From assembly GCA_031841125.1 (NCBI GenBank), contig CM063111.1:42296955-42360954 (forward strand): a stretch of 64,000 nucleotides of DNA, written 5' to 3'. How positions within the stretch are numbered: the first letter of the stretch is position 1; every line of letters starts with the position of its first letter. The position numbers and the translations under genes were made by a program. Shown in pieces: positions 11,618-21,394 of this stretch. The notes beneath the pieces are model-generated. The model did no database searches and had not been told where the DNA came from. It saw only the letters and a program-made list of their open reading frames with translations. This DNA comes from Acanthococcus lagerstroemiae. Taxonomy: Eukaryota; Arthropoda; Insecta; Hemiptera; Eriococcidae.

Positions 11618-13906
11618 ACATATACAGTTTAAAATTTATTAGACCATATAATACCGGTAAATGATGGGGGGGGTGAACAGATTGTGAGGTTTTTTATAGA
11701 ATACTTCTCCCATTTTTGAAGATAAACCCACCATCCAGTCTCGCTGTAAACATTTGACCTTCAGGAACAATACACTCGTATTTGTTGAAGAAAAAAAAAT
11801 CCACTGCCGAGTCTCAAAATTTGTTTGCCTTCACCTCACTATGTGGGGTGAAGATGAATTCACATGTTTTAGCGCGGTAATTTTTGCCGAAGGCGTCGTA
11901 AGAGGGTAAAGTTGTACAAATTTTAAAGTAAAAAAAAAAAAAAAAAAAAAAAATCGTGTGAAGATTTGTGAAAAATCAGGGAAAAAAACAATGCATTTAA
12001 TAGGTAATAATTATTATTCCAAATCATATCATTAAACACCAAGAAGTTGAAGGGTAGGAACGTGAATGCTGTAAAATCATTAAGAACACGAAATGATAAG
12101 TATTTATATGGAGTATTCATAACAAATCAGTCAAGTAGGTAAAATAACCCACTGTAGTGGAAATCTCGCAAGTTCATTCTCACCTCACGGTTTCCAACTT
12201 TCCACACTATCACTTCTATTTCAAGAAATGAATATTTTAGCAACCTATACTAACTTATATATGAAACTAGATAAAATTCTCTGCAAAATACATACATTTT
12301 GAAAACAGTCTCCGCCAGATTATCATGGAATACTGAAGAACTTTATTGTAGACTTCAAAAATTATTCGTACAAGACTTCTATTTTTTATTTTTTTTTAAA
12401 CTGACGGAAATCACATTATGTCAGTTTTGACTGATAACACTTGTTGGTTGTCGCGAATGTTTACCTAAACAAAAATAAAAACAATAAATATGGCAGAGCA
12501 CTATTACGTCACATCAGTGTGTATGGGCATTGCGGGTGGCGCTACAATCCTGCATTTTTTCAAACATTAAACAATAAGGATCAGATCCTTAATAACTTCA
12601 GGGTATTATTCTCCTTGAGCTCGACTTCTTCCATATATTCAGGCACAACTGTCCATGGCAGGTACTACACCATATCAATGATTATTTTAAGCTTGTCGCT
12701 GGGCAACATTCAATATTAGCTCATTTTTAATTATTAGCAACCTCATGCTAGAAGAGGACGAGACTGAAGTAGTGGATGATCCATCCCATCTTCCTTGAAT
12801 TCCACTGCATGGTTAAGTGCATGTTGCCAACAATGAATTCAAAGACCGTAAAACCTATAAATTGCATTTTTTTTTTCAATTTTGAGCCTTCGACCCATCA
12901 CAAGTACCACAATTTTGACGTCACAGCTAAATCTAGATACCGAAATCAAATTCTGTGATTTTGAAACTTCCTCAGCCCACAGGTCTCACGATTCAACGAT
13001 TCATATTAAAATTGGAAATTTCAAAGGTCATAGCAAATATTATGTCATCATTACTACGTAATATAGGAAAAACACAAATTTCAGAGTGATATCTACGGAT
13101 ATGGGATGGAGGGTTAGGGATTGTCCAGGGTCGGTCTGCATCTTTACTGGGCTCAAGTCGGTGAGACCAAAAAAGTGACGAAAATTCTTCTTTTCCCCCT
13201 ATAAGACCTATGTTAATGTATAGGTAGCACAGTAAAAGTAACAGAAAATACACTTTCAAGCTCTGAAAGAACTTTTTGGCGAAAAGAGCAACCTTCCTTC
13301 ACGTGTCACAGTAAATCAATTTTTTGTACCAGGTGTCATTACAAAGTTGGGTCTCTTCAATATTAAATGTTCATTATACCGAATCTGGCAGTTTGGTTTT
13401 CTCTACTTGATCAAAAATTGAATAATTCATTCTAAGCTTGCACGCCTCAACTAACGTACCTAGCAGTACGTTATTCCATTTACAAATGACAACGCAGGCG
13501 GCATGTTAATGTATCTTCTGCTACTGAGAGGCAGCTCAAAACACATCACCCATACTGAAAGAAAATTCATTTCTATGAATGCGTACGCCTTCAAGGTGGC
13601 TTGGTGTATCATTGTTGCATAAAATTAATGATAGATTTCCCTCTCATTCCATAGCCAGACGCCGAGTTTTCGAACTTTCAATACATCAGCGCATCTGAAT
13701 TACGGCTGCTCCAAGGTTGAAGACGGGTTTCTAAAGTCCTTATTTCAACTTTCGATGAGGAGGACCACACTCAGCTGACTTTATCTTCCCCCACCACACT
13801 AACAGATATACCTGATGTGCAGTCATAAATTCTACTCTTTCATCACATACTAATGAATAAGGCATCATTACTCAACATCAGATATATTTTTCGCTGTCCA
13901 CAACAA
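11618..13906. other. Intergenic DNA downstream of RpL4, nothing recognised
   Basis: An A-run at about 11,930-11,952 is visible. The short open frames (12,441-12,719 and 12,993-13,259) show no family resemblance. The RpL4 3-prime untranslated region should lie just below 13,907. An AATATA-type polyadenylation signal is possible on the minus strand near 13,885, and I see no perfect AATAAA close by. Confidence 0.3.
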
Positions 13907-16900
13907 TCACTTCTTTACAGGTTTCTTTTCTGGTGCCTTCTGTTTCTCGACTTTCTTCGCGGCAGGATCCACTTTCTTTGCGGCAGGATCCACTTTCTTT
14001 GCTGCAGGATCTAATTTCTTCGCTGCAGATTTCAACTCTTTCTTCTTAAGCAGCAACTTCAGAATCTTCTCATGTTTCTTCGTCAACGGAGACTGTAACA
14101 GATAAAAACATGTAATACACAACAGGAGAAGCAAGTAATCAGGAATGTCGAATACCAGAAATACATACGCCTGCTTTCTTTAAAGCAATAGCCTCCTTGG
14201 CGAGGGCTCGTGCCTGAGCCGCTCTGCTAGCTCGGCGTTTAAGAACAGCGGCATACGGATTCAAGGTGATCATCGTGCGGATGTGGCGTAACGGGTTCAG
14301 TTTCCTTGTTCGTCGGGGTACAGATCGTCTAAAACGAGAACATCAACATTAAAGGGCGTACGCGTTCATTCAAATAACACGATATTGTATTCACGTTTAA
14401 AATGGCTCAAATTCACAATCGAAGATTTAGGAACTACTGCATTCCCCTTCAATTTTTCGGCACCGAAGTTTAACAAAATTTACCTGCGATGACGGAGAAC
14501 ACTCTTAATTTCATCCGCCTTAAACAAACGCGTCAAATCGGTGTTAGTCATCATGGGGTAAGGTAGGTTGTAGTTATTCTTTAAGCTAGCCTTCTTCTGC
14601 CAGGTTCCATATAACTGATCCAATTGCTTGAACGCAGCTTCGGTCCAAATTACAAATCGACCCAAGTGACCGCCGGGAGCGAGCTTCAGAAGGTTCAACT
14701 TGCGGATGTTGATCGTATCGACACCCGGAATGTTACGGAACGCCTTCTTCAAACCCTAAAAACAAGCAACAGTGAGAATCGTCGGCATCCAGCTCCATAG
14801 AACGTGCTAAAAAAATTAAGTACTCCAATGTCCGAATTAATCGCCACTCTGCTCTCGGCAATTTTGACCAAGGAGAGAACGCTGTATAAATTCAAGTTAC
14901 TATAGCACCTAATGGAACGTTACAGCTCACCGAGAATCAGTAACGTGGAATAAGTGCAACCAAATCATTAAAATTCAATGGATCTCAATTGATAAATCAA
15001 GTAACGATACATGGCAGGTAAGAATAACGCTAATCAGAATTCAACTCTCATTCACGATCGTCAGTAACACAGACCAAGATAGAAGTTTGATTCATCATGC
15101 TAGCAAATGTTACAAGTTCGAGAATTAATTAACTGTATCAGAAGATCAAAATCGTCACAATTATCGGTAACACAGACCAAGAACATTAAATTCATCATGC
15201 TTCAGAACTGTCACTTTGCTTCTTTCTCTGTAGAACTAGCTGTGAGTTTCAATTGCACCTCAACCTCACTTATGACATAGTGAGAGAGAACGCCTGAAGA
15301 AACTGGTTTACTGTAGCACACGTATGGTACACAATTACCGCATATAACGATAACCATGTGGACATTATTATGTGCATGGTACACAATTACCGCGTACATC
15401 GATAACCATGTGGACATTATCATGAGCAAGTTGGCCACTATTTGAAGAAGGCCTGGAATCCTAGAACGCACAGACAACAGAAGTAATTTCCAAAATTCAC
15501 AGGTATGAATCAACATACTTAATGTATGGCAACAAATAATCTTCAACTACATTGCATTACGGACAGGAAAAAAGGCATCTATCATGCTCTCATACATCAG
15601 TAACACAGACCAAGTAAATCATTACATCATTATTCAGAATGGGCCAACCTCTCGATGATCTCGAAAACACGTTTTAGTGTAGAACCACTGTGAGTTTCAA
15701 TTGCACCTCAACCTCACTTATGTTATAGTGAGAGAGAACGCCTGAAGAAACTGGTTTTCTGTGGCACACGTATGGTACACAATTACCGCATAGAACGATA
15801 ACCATGTGGACATTATTATGTGCAAGCTGGCCACTATTCGATGAGGACCTTGAATTCTCGAATGCATAGACAAGTAATTTCCAAAATTCACAGGTACGAA
15901 TTCGGACTCGTCAAGAGCAAACTACGGAACGCTGTTACACGCACTACTACTAACACACACACAGCCTGCAGTTCTTATTAATCTTCGTACAAACTATGTT
16001 CAGATCCATTTTACCTACATAGAATTATTGATAAGAGAGAGTTGCGATACTAGCGCGCCACCGATCTGACAAGTCTGAATCAATATATGACAACAAATAA
16101 TCTTCAACTACATTGCATTACGAACAGGAAAACAGGAATCTGTCATGCTCTCATACATCAGTAACACAGACCAAGTAAATCATTACATCATTATTCAGAA
16201 AGGGTCAATCTCTCGATGATTTCGAAAACAAGTTTTAGAGTACAACCACTGTGAGTTTCAATTGCACCTCAACCTCACTTATATTACAGCGAGAGAGAAC
16301 GCCTGAAGAAACTATTCCTGTAGCACACGTCTGATATACGATTACCGCAGAAAACGAGAACTGTGTGGACATTATTATGTGCTTGCTGGTAACTCTTTGA
16401 AACTCGAAACAGAGAAACCAACAGATCATCGAAAAATACAGACAGTGAAAGATACTCCACATTTGATCACTGACAAGAATAACAAAATGAACACTTCGGG
16501 ATAGACACTCTACGAACTTGCGTTACAATTGAATATCAGAAAAGATGAATCTGTCATATGTATCAGTAACACAGACCAAGTAAACCATTAGATCATCATC
16601 ATTCACGACTAAGTTTCTCTTTGATCCACTCTAAAACACTCATTTTAAAACGATTGTGAGTTTCAATTGCACCTCAACCTCACTTACATTACGGTGAGAG
16701 AGAACGCCTGAAGAAACTGTTCCTATAGCACACGTTCAGTACACGATAACCGTAGGAGACGGAAACTATGCGGACATTATTATGTGCATGCTAGCAAATG
16801 TTCATTAGAAAATTAAGACTTAAAGATTAACAGAAAATTGAGAGATATCCGTAGGTGATTAGAATATTCAACTCGTTGAACAGAATTTTCCTTCATCTCA

Positions 16901-19145
16901 CTTAGTCAATCCACATATATTCAACCCCAAATGGCTCCCACCACTCAAGCATCAGATATAACTACTAAAATCACGGTCAATTCATAACCCAATGCTCTGA
17001 AAAATATGAAATGTCATCATCTACACCTGTTCACTTGAACGACTACAAATTAAAAATATACCAATAGCTCACCGAGGTAAAATAGCTCATCAGAAAATAC
17101 ATCATAATCACAGTTAATTCATAACCCAATGCTCTGAAAAACGTGAAGATATCATCATCTAAATTTGTTCACGAACGATTACAAAAATCACGAATGTCAA
17201 CTGCTCGACGTAAAAGTAATCATCGAATAACACCATAATCAGTCAACTCATTCATAACCCAATGCTCTAAAAATGTGAAGATATTCAAATTGTTCTTAGA
17301 CAGCTAACCAAGTCAACACTAATGAATGATGCAGGTCATCGCCCCACGATGTGAAAACAGTTCATCAGAAAATACATTATAATCACGGTTAATTCATAAC
17401 CCAATGCTCTGAAAAACGTGAAGATATCATCATCTAAATCTGTTCACGAAAGATTACAAAAATCACGAATGTCAACTGCTCGACAAAAAGTGACCATCGA
17501 AAAACGCCATAATCAATCTACTCATTCATAACCCAATGCTCTAAAAATGTGAAGATATTCAAATTGTTCTTAGACAGCTGATCAACGAAACACTAATGAA
17601 TGATGTCATCACCCCACGATGTGAAAACAGTTCATCAGAAAATACATTATAATCACGGTTAATTCATAACCCAATGCTCTGAAAAACGTGAAGATATCAT
17701 CATCCGAACTTTTATCAAGATAACCGACAAGTTATATCAACCTGACAACACAATACATCTATATTCGTAAATACATTGAAACCGAAATTTTTTGTAGTTA
17801 CCTTATCTCTGCTGTAAACGATCAATGGTCCTTTACGCTGAACGTGACGACGGTTCCTCATTTTACCTTTTCCAGCTCGTAATCGTTTAGATTTGTACAC
17901 CTATAAATACATTGAAAAACGATTGTCACTCCAGAAGCTCATAAATCCTTAACATCATTCGTTCAGCTTTCAGTACCTTATTGATATCCTTCCACACGCG
18001 AATACGATGCAAAAATGAAACTGCTTGTTTGGTTCGCGTGTATTCCTGGATCTTGTCAGTAACAACCAATGGGAATTCCGGCACATCTTGCACCAAATGT
18101 CCTGTTGCGAAACATCAATAAATTTCACAACGTCATCGTGATAGTTCAACTCTTCTTCAAGAACCAAATTTTTTACCTTTGGCCATAACCAGAGCCGGAA
18201 CCCCAGTAGCGGCGATAGCGCTGACAGTAGCGTAACGTTTCTGTGTCGTGTTCACCTTACGGTGCCAGCGTCTCCAAACTCGAGTGGGTGCGAACATCCT
18301 ACCGCCTCTACACATATTTCCAAACGCACCCTGACCGCTACGATGGGTACCGCCACCACGAACACGAGGAATACGCGCTACAGCACGACCCGTTCCCCAT
18401 GATTCAGCACTCGTTTGATGACCTAACAGGGAAGTTAAACATCAAGCATTTGCACATAATACATTTGATCAAGACGAATTTCGGTAGTATTCAACGTTCA
18501 AAATGCAATGATCCAATGATAGATACAAAATTTTGTAAAACAGCTTCACGAACAAAGACGAGAACACATTGTACTCAACGTTCATCGGTTACACCCTCAC
18601 CGATACACTGAATTAAAAAATTAGATTATAAGCTTTACGAAAGTGCATTTCTTCATCACACGAGTAAAAAAAGGGGCTTAGGACACTACTTAAGATCACA
18701 CTTCAACTACCTATGAACTAAGAAAGTAGGACTCCTACGTGTACAGACACAAGCAGGATCATACAAATAATATCTCACCAGCATCCTTGCTCACGGCGTA
18801 AGGCTGACGATGATTTTTAGCGATATTCTGATGCACGAAATTAACGACATCCGGTCTGATTGGGGCTTTAAATACAGCAGGCAAAGTTAACTGAGTACCT
18901 GTGTCTTCATCCTTGTCACCGTACACGGTTACGAGTGGTCTAGCGATAGCCGCCACAGCCTGCGAAGTCATAATTGAAAGTAATAATCGAAATCAACTTC
19001 ATCAGTAAAATTAGTGCATAGACATACCAGAAACTCAAATATTTACAGTAATGAATCGATCTAACTGGCACACGTGCATTACCAGCTCGGTCAACTAGAT
19101 TAACCAAATCAACAAATTAGAAAGCAAATAAGAGCTTCTTACCAT
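13907..19145 (-). CDS. RpL4: Ribosomal protein L4 (RpL4, uL4), eight exons
   Basis: This is a structural protein of the large ribosomal subunit. The minus-strand coding exons are 19145-19143 (ATG only), 18959-18779, 18422-18177, 18101-17977, 17900-17802, 14755-14484, 14328-14169 and 14092-13907. All junctions are GT-AG and in phase, giving about 423 residues, the usual animal length. Signature stretches are [95 protein letters not shown] and [18 protein letters not shown]. The C-terminus is the typical lysine/alanine tail, here with a short DPAAKKV tandem repeat. The start is inferred: an open-frame reading would begin at 18,971 (MTSQAVAAI), but TTCGCAG at 18,960 is a good acceptor. Upstream, ATG|GTAAGA at 19,143 supplies a start codon in phase, so the N-terminus is more likely [10 protein letters not shown]. 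Intron 5 is 3,046 bases and carries the snoRNA nest; the others are 75-356 bases. Confidence 0.97.
14826..14960 (-). ncRNA. H/ACA snoRNA-like gene, divergent unit 0 (RpL4 intron 5)
   Basis: The 5-prime hairpin is closed by GCACTT pairing with AGGTGC, with an inner CACGTTAC/GTAACGT stem. The H box ATAGTA is at 14,898-14,903. The 3-prime hairpin is closed by GAATT/AATTC with inner CTCTC/GAGAG. The ACA box is at 14,829-14,831, three bases from the predicted end. The left strand of the 3-prime pocket (GCGTTCTCTC) matches units 1-4, so this is probably a diverged paralogue. The target is unknown. Confidence 0.7.
15029..15104 (-). ncRNA. C/D snoRNA, U18 (SNORD18) family, copy a
   Basis: The box C ATGATGA (15,092-15,098) and box D CTGA (15,034-15,037) are perfect. 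The terminal stem is GCTA (15,101-15,104) with TAGC (15,029-15,032). Box D-prime CTGA (15,061-15,064) is directly preceded by the guide TTGGTCTGTGTTA. The guide matches the conserved 28S segment AACACGGACCAA with one G-U pair, in the same register as human SNORD18, as I recall it. Human RPL4 also hosts SNORD18 copies, which supports orthology. Confidence 0.9.
15133..15205 (-). ncRNA. C/D snoRNA, U18 family, copy b
   Basis: Box C ATGATGA is at 15,192-15,198 and box D CTGA at 15,138-15,141. The guide CTTGGTCTGTGTTA is identical to copy a. Box D-prime is CCGA (15,164-15,167), one change from CTGA. The terminal stem is weak (CTG/CAG). Confidence 0.8.
15238..15377 (-). ncRNA. H/ACA snoRNA, tandem family unit 1
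   Basis: The 5-prime hairpin is closed by GCACA/TGTGC with an inner GGTTATCG/CGGTAATT stem. The H box is ACAGTA (15,309-15,314). The 3-prime hairpin has a GTTTC/GAAAC base and a CTCACT/AGTGAG tip. The ACA box at 15,241-15,243 is followed by three bases. Just upstream, 15,378-15,428 repeats the 5-prime hairpin half, so this unit carries a partial internal duplication. Confidence 0.85.
15574..15636 (-). ncRNA. C/D snoRNA, U18 family, copy c
   Basis: The guide CTTGGTCTGTGTTA and D-prime CTGA (15,597-15,600) are intact. Box C is ATGATGT (15,624-15,630). No canonical box D is present; TAGA at 15,578-15,581 sits in its place. The unit may be functional only if the D box tolerates this change, or it may be decaying. 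Confidence 0.6.
15686..15825 (-). ncRNA. H/ACA snoRNA, tandem family unit 2
   Basis: It is nearly identical to unit 1, with an ACAGAA H box (15,757-15,762) and ACA at 15,689-15,691. Sequence changes among the units keep the closing stems and both boxes, as expected for selected RNAs. Confidence 0.85.
16136..16197 (-). ncRNA. C/D snoRNA, U18 family, copy d
   Basis: The guide and D-prime are as in copy c, and box C is ATGATGT (16,185-16,191). The D-box position reads CAGA (16,139-16,142). A short GAAT/ATTC terminal stem is possible. Its flanks are near-identical to copy c, showing recent tandem duplication. Confidence 0.62.
16247..16384 (-). ncRNA. H/ACA snoRNA, tandem family unit 3
   Basis: The H box is ACAGGA (16,316-16,321) and ACA is at 16,250-16,252. 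The 3-prime hairpin is conserved; the 5-prime hairpin has several substitutions relative to units 1 and 2. Confidence 0.83.
16530..16605 (-). ncRNA. C/D snoRNA, U18 family, copy e
   Basis: Box C ATGATGA lies within 16,593-16,602, in a run that offers two registers. Box D CTGA is at 16,536-16,539. The guide CTTGGTCTGTGTTA is followed by D-prime CTGA. The terminal stem TGAAT/ATTCA joins 16,601-16,605 with 16,530-16,534. All elements are intact. Confidence 0.85.
16652..16789 (-). ncRNA. H/ACA snoRNA, tandem family unit 4
   Basis: The H box is ATAGGA (16,721-16,726) and ACA is at 16,655-16,657. The outer GCACA/TGTGC stem and the whole 3-prime hairpin are conserved, and the 5-prime hairpin has diverged most. 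Confidence 0.83.
16946..17039 (-). ncRNA. C/D snoRNA-like, second family, copy 1
   Basis: Box C ATGATGA is at 17,014-17,020 and box D CTGA at 16,952-16,955. The family core CAGAGCATTGGGTTATGAAT lies between them. TTCAAG and CTTGAG can pair outside the boxes, but at uneven distances. I cannot assign a target. Confidence 0.65.
17085..17166 (-). ncRNA. C/D snoRNA-like, second family, copy 2
   Basis: Box C ATGATGA is at 17,152-17,158 and box D CTGA at 17,090-17,093, with the core CAGAGCATTGGGTTATGAAT. The interior is almost identical to copies 3 and 4. Confidence 0.7.
17215..17305 (-). pseudogene. Degenerate second-family C/D unit
   Basis: It keeps AGAGCATTGGGTTATGAAT and the preceding TCTTCACATTTTT. 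The box C position reads TTTGAATA and there is no CTGA at the box D position. It alternates with intact copies and is near-identical to the unit at 17,487-17,575. Confidence 0.55.
17351..17447 (-). ncRNA. C/D snoRNA-like, second family, copy 3
   Basis: Box C ATGATGA is at 17,427-17,433 and box D CTGA at 17,365-17,368. An extended terminal stem can form between GTGAACAG and CTGTTTTCAC. It is one of the two best-formed copies. Confidence 0.75.
17487..17575 (-). pseudogene. Degenerate second-family C/D unit
   Basis: It is the same as the unit at 17,215-17,305: the core is kept and boxes C and D are lost. Its similarity to that unit shows that a dimer (intact plus degenerate, about 270 bases) was duplicated. 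Confidence 0.55.
17629..17710 (-). ncRNA. C/D snoRNA-like, second family, copy 4
   Basis: Box C ATGATGA is at 17,697-17,703 and box D CTGA at 17,635-17,638. A compact terminal stem joins AGTTC to GAACT. It begins about 90 bases inside the intron from exon 5. Confidence 0.75.
18572..18666 (-). ncRNA. Possible C/D snoRNA in RpL4 intron 2
   Basis: A perfect box C GTGATGA is at 18,653-18,659, and a CCGA that could serve as box D is at 18,585-18,588. TACTC/GAGTA could form a terminal stem, but unevenly spaced. It has no similarity to the intron-5 families. The evidence is weak. Confidence 0.25.
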
Positions 19146-19161
19146 TTTTCACTATATTCGT

Positions 19162-19168
19162 AGAAGAG
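19162..19168 (-). promoter_or_regulatory. TCT/TOP-type initiator of RpL4
   Basis: On the minus strand CTCTTCT lies about 20 bases before the ATG of exon 1. Ribosomal protein genes of animals start within a pyrimidine tract (the TCT initiator and 5-prime TOP motif) and have very short leaders, which is what this spacing shows. The exact start base is inferred. Confidence 0.55.
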
Positions 19169-19169
19169 A

Positions 19170-20586
19170 TGGTTTTTAATTCACAGTTCACAAAATGAAA
19201 CACATCCGTAAGAGGTATTAATTCTCCTTTCTCGGTGAAACTCTCCCAACATTTCACGAAATTTGACTACGGTTGACAGAGAACTTTGCGTGGCGAACAT
19301 CGAGAACACGGTCATGGAAGAAAGAAATATAAAATGTGAAGATTAGAACCAGGAAAGCAAAATATTGAGCTTTCCATGCGGGAAGATTGATACCACATGA
19401 TAATATGTTGTCTTAGAAAAGAGATCTAATATAATGGTAGTTTAAGGTTCTAATTCTGAATCATTTTGTTGAAGTGCAGTTGTATTCGACCTGGAAAACA
19501 AAAAATAGTTTATAGCACACAGACTTTGGAATTATAAAAGCCTCAGCTGCGTTTGAAATACTTTCAATTAAAGTACTTTCTGATGTTCTAATTCTTACGT
19601 CTCATGTATTTCATTTTCGCGTCGTTATATTTACAAGCTTGACGACTTCTGGATTGGATTCCGAAATTATTTCAAATTTTCAAACCACGTACATCTGAAT
19701 TTTGAATTCAACTTGAATAAATGGATATCAGAGATCAGAATCAGTTAACGTTGCTGTTATCAATTATCAGTATTCATTTCGTTCCCTCACTTCGCCGCTC
19801 AAATTCATGAATAATTTTAGTTAATTATTAGTTAAGGTTTTAAATTTAAATATTGTCTTTTGAAATCATTGGTGTGGTTTTAGAAATGCGCATTTTTGGT
19901 AGTGATCTAGGCAAGAGTTGTGCCTGTTGGTGAGTGTCATATCTATGCTTCTGATTCTCTTTCACAGCTACTCGATCACTTGTTTAAGAATGGAAGTGCA
20001 GTAGACAGTAATTTAATGCCTTTCGTATGTAAAGTATTGTACAGGTGTTAGTGTTAATATGAGACAGTATCACGAGTCCGTAAAGTAAGCCGGCATTGTA
20101 TATTTAATGCATCCTCTATTGATTTACGCCCATAAGTAGATGCCAGTGGGATGACATCAAACTTTATTAATTCTCCAAAACAAGTTCATCTTCGAATTGG
20201 TGGAAAATCAGCCCGAAAAATGCCTTCAATTTTCGAAAACCTTCCCACATTTTAGTCTTCAGAAATTAGCATTTCAAAATCATGATTATTATTTTGAAAT
20301 ATGATTTTTATTTGCGTTTCGACGTAATCTAATTTCTGCTTTGATGGAGGCGATTGTTGAGCACTCGAAATATTGATTTCCAAGCGACCCAGTTCTAGTT
20401 TTAGGATGCGAGTTTTATAATGAATTATCAGTATTTAAACTTACTCGAATTCAAATAAATTACTTGTATCGGGTCTCTTACTTTTCAATGCACGCAACAA
20501 ATTAACGCAGTTCTCTGAATTTTCAGAACATTACAACAGTTGTAAATCGTATACGAAATTCGTGTCGCCCAAATTAGGAAAATAAG
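19170..20586. other. Intergenic region between RpL4 and the next plus-strand gene
   Basis: This should contain the RpL4 promoter (left end) and the promoter or 5-prime untranslated exons of the plus-strand gene. An acceptor-like CTGAATTTTCAG at about 20,526 could open the exon that contains the ATG at 20,587. No open frame or RNA is supported. Confidence 0.35.
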
Positions 20587-20760
20587 ATGTCCTCTTTCAA
20601 CGAGCATGAACTCTCACCGTGTTCGAATCCGTTTCTGTCAGAATATGGTATTTCTCCTATGTCGACACTGTCCGTCAATTTGGGATCGAATCTTCACATC
20701 AGAAGAAACTTGGTGTTTTCTAGCAACGATAGTACGCCGCAGAAGACAGAAGTATCTGGT
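20587..20760 (+). CDS. Probable first coding exon of an unknown gene
   Basis: The ATG at 20,587 opens 58 codons (MSSFNEHELSPCSNPFLSEY... to ...STPQKTEVS). They end at the consensus donor TATCTG|GTAAGTATCC, leaving in phase 1. Composition is balanced and Ser/Pro/Asn-rich, unlike the low-complexity frames around it. There are two SP or TP dipeptides, a composition often seen in disordered regulatory N-termini; I do not recognise the family. No next exon lies close by. A candidate that fits the phase is at 54,406-54,445, which would imply a 33.6-kb intron. It is divergently oriented to RpL4. Confidence 0.6.
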
Positions 20761-20978
20761 AAGTATCCACACTAGAGTATATATGTGCCCTTTAACTGGG
20801 AGCATAAATTTGATTGAATGTTGAATGTTCATTATGTTCGCTGACTCAGAGCTAGTGTAAATATTGTAAGCGGCATCTCGAATTGATGAATTTGATTTGA
20901 ATCTCAAGTTCAGATCGAGATATTTTGTTAATAGAAAGAAAACATGAAGTAAATAAATACTTTCGTCGCGGAACAGAG

Positions 20979-20996
20979 AGAGAGAGCGAGAGAGTG
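20979..20996. repeat. (AG)n microsatellite
   Basis: A short impure AG dinucleotide run. Confidence 0.7.
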
Positions 20997-21394
20997 TCTG
21001 AAGCTGCTCTGTTCATTTCTCACCTGTTGAATGGCTGTTTTAGTTTATAGCTTTCTGAAGCATTCTTGATCAGAAATCTGGACAATACTCGGGATATCAC
21101 TGATCTTGAGAACAAGTGAATTGTGAACGGGCTGAGATTGAGTGTTGGAAGTTATTCCAGTCGGCATTCATCTGTTTAATGGCTTCTCTTTATTGCTTTC
21201 TGAATCATTGTCGATAAAAAATTTCGTTGGTTCTCGAAATATAACTGATCTTCGGGAAAACTAACTTACAGTTGAACTGTGATAAGTGAAGCTGTTCTAG
21301 TCTGTATTCACCTGTTGAATGCCTGTTTTTGTCAGTTGCTTTCTAGATTATTATATATTAGCAATCTGATTGGTGTACGAAACTCTGGTCTTGA
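20997..21394. other. Intron or intergenic DNA with a diffuse duplication
   Basis: Variants of CACCTGTTGAATG-TGTTTT-GCTTTCTGAA-CATT recur near 21,022, 21,170, 21,310 and 21,735, spaced by roughly 140 bases (larger for the last, which lies beyond the MITE). This suggests a decayed tandem duplication. There are no genes. Confidence 0.4.

Noticed and set aside
15211..15546. Minus-strand open frame of 111 codons (and 16,235-16,462)
   Set aside because: They cover the H/ACA units; the shared protein-like segments simply reflect the duplicated RNA genes.
14826..17710. Regularly repeated short units resembling a CRISPR array
   Set aside because: The units are 60-140 bases, diverged, carry snoRNA boxes and stems, and lie in a spliced intron of a eukaryotic ribosomal protein gene.
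18243..18611. Plus-strand open frame of 122 codons
   Set aside because: It is the antisense of RpL4 exon 3 and part of intron 2.
18960..18971. ATG at 18,971 as RpL4 start
   Set aside because: A good acceptor follows four codons later, and an isolated ATG with a consensus donor and TOP tract lies upstream; the exon-1 start is preferred, though cDNA is needed.
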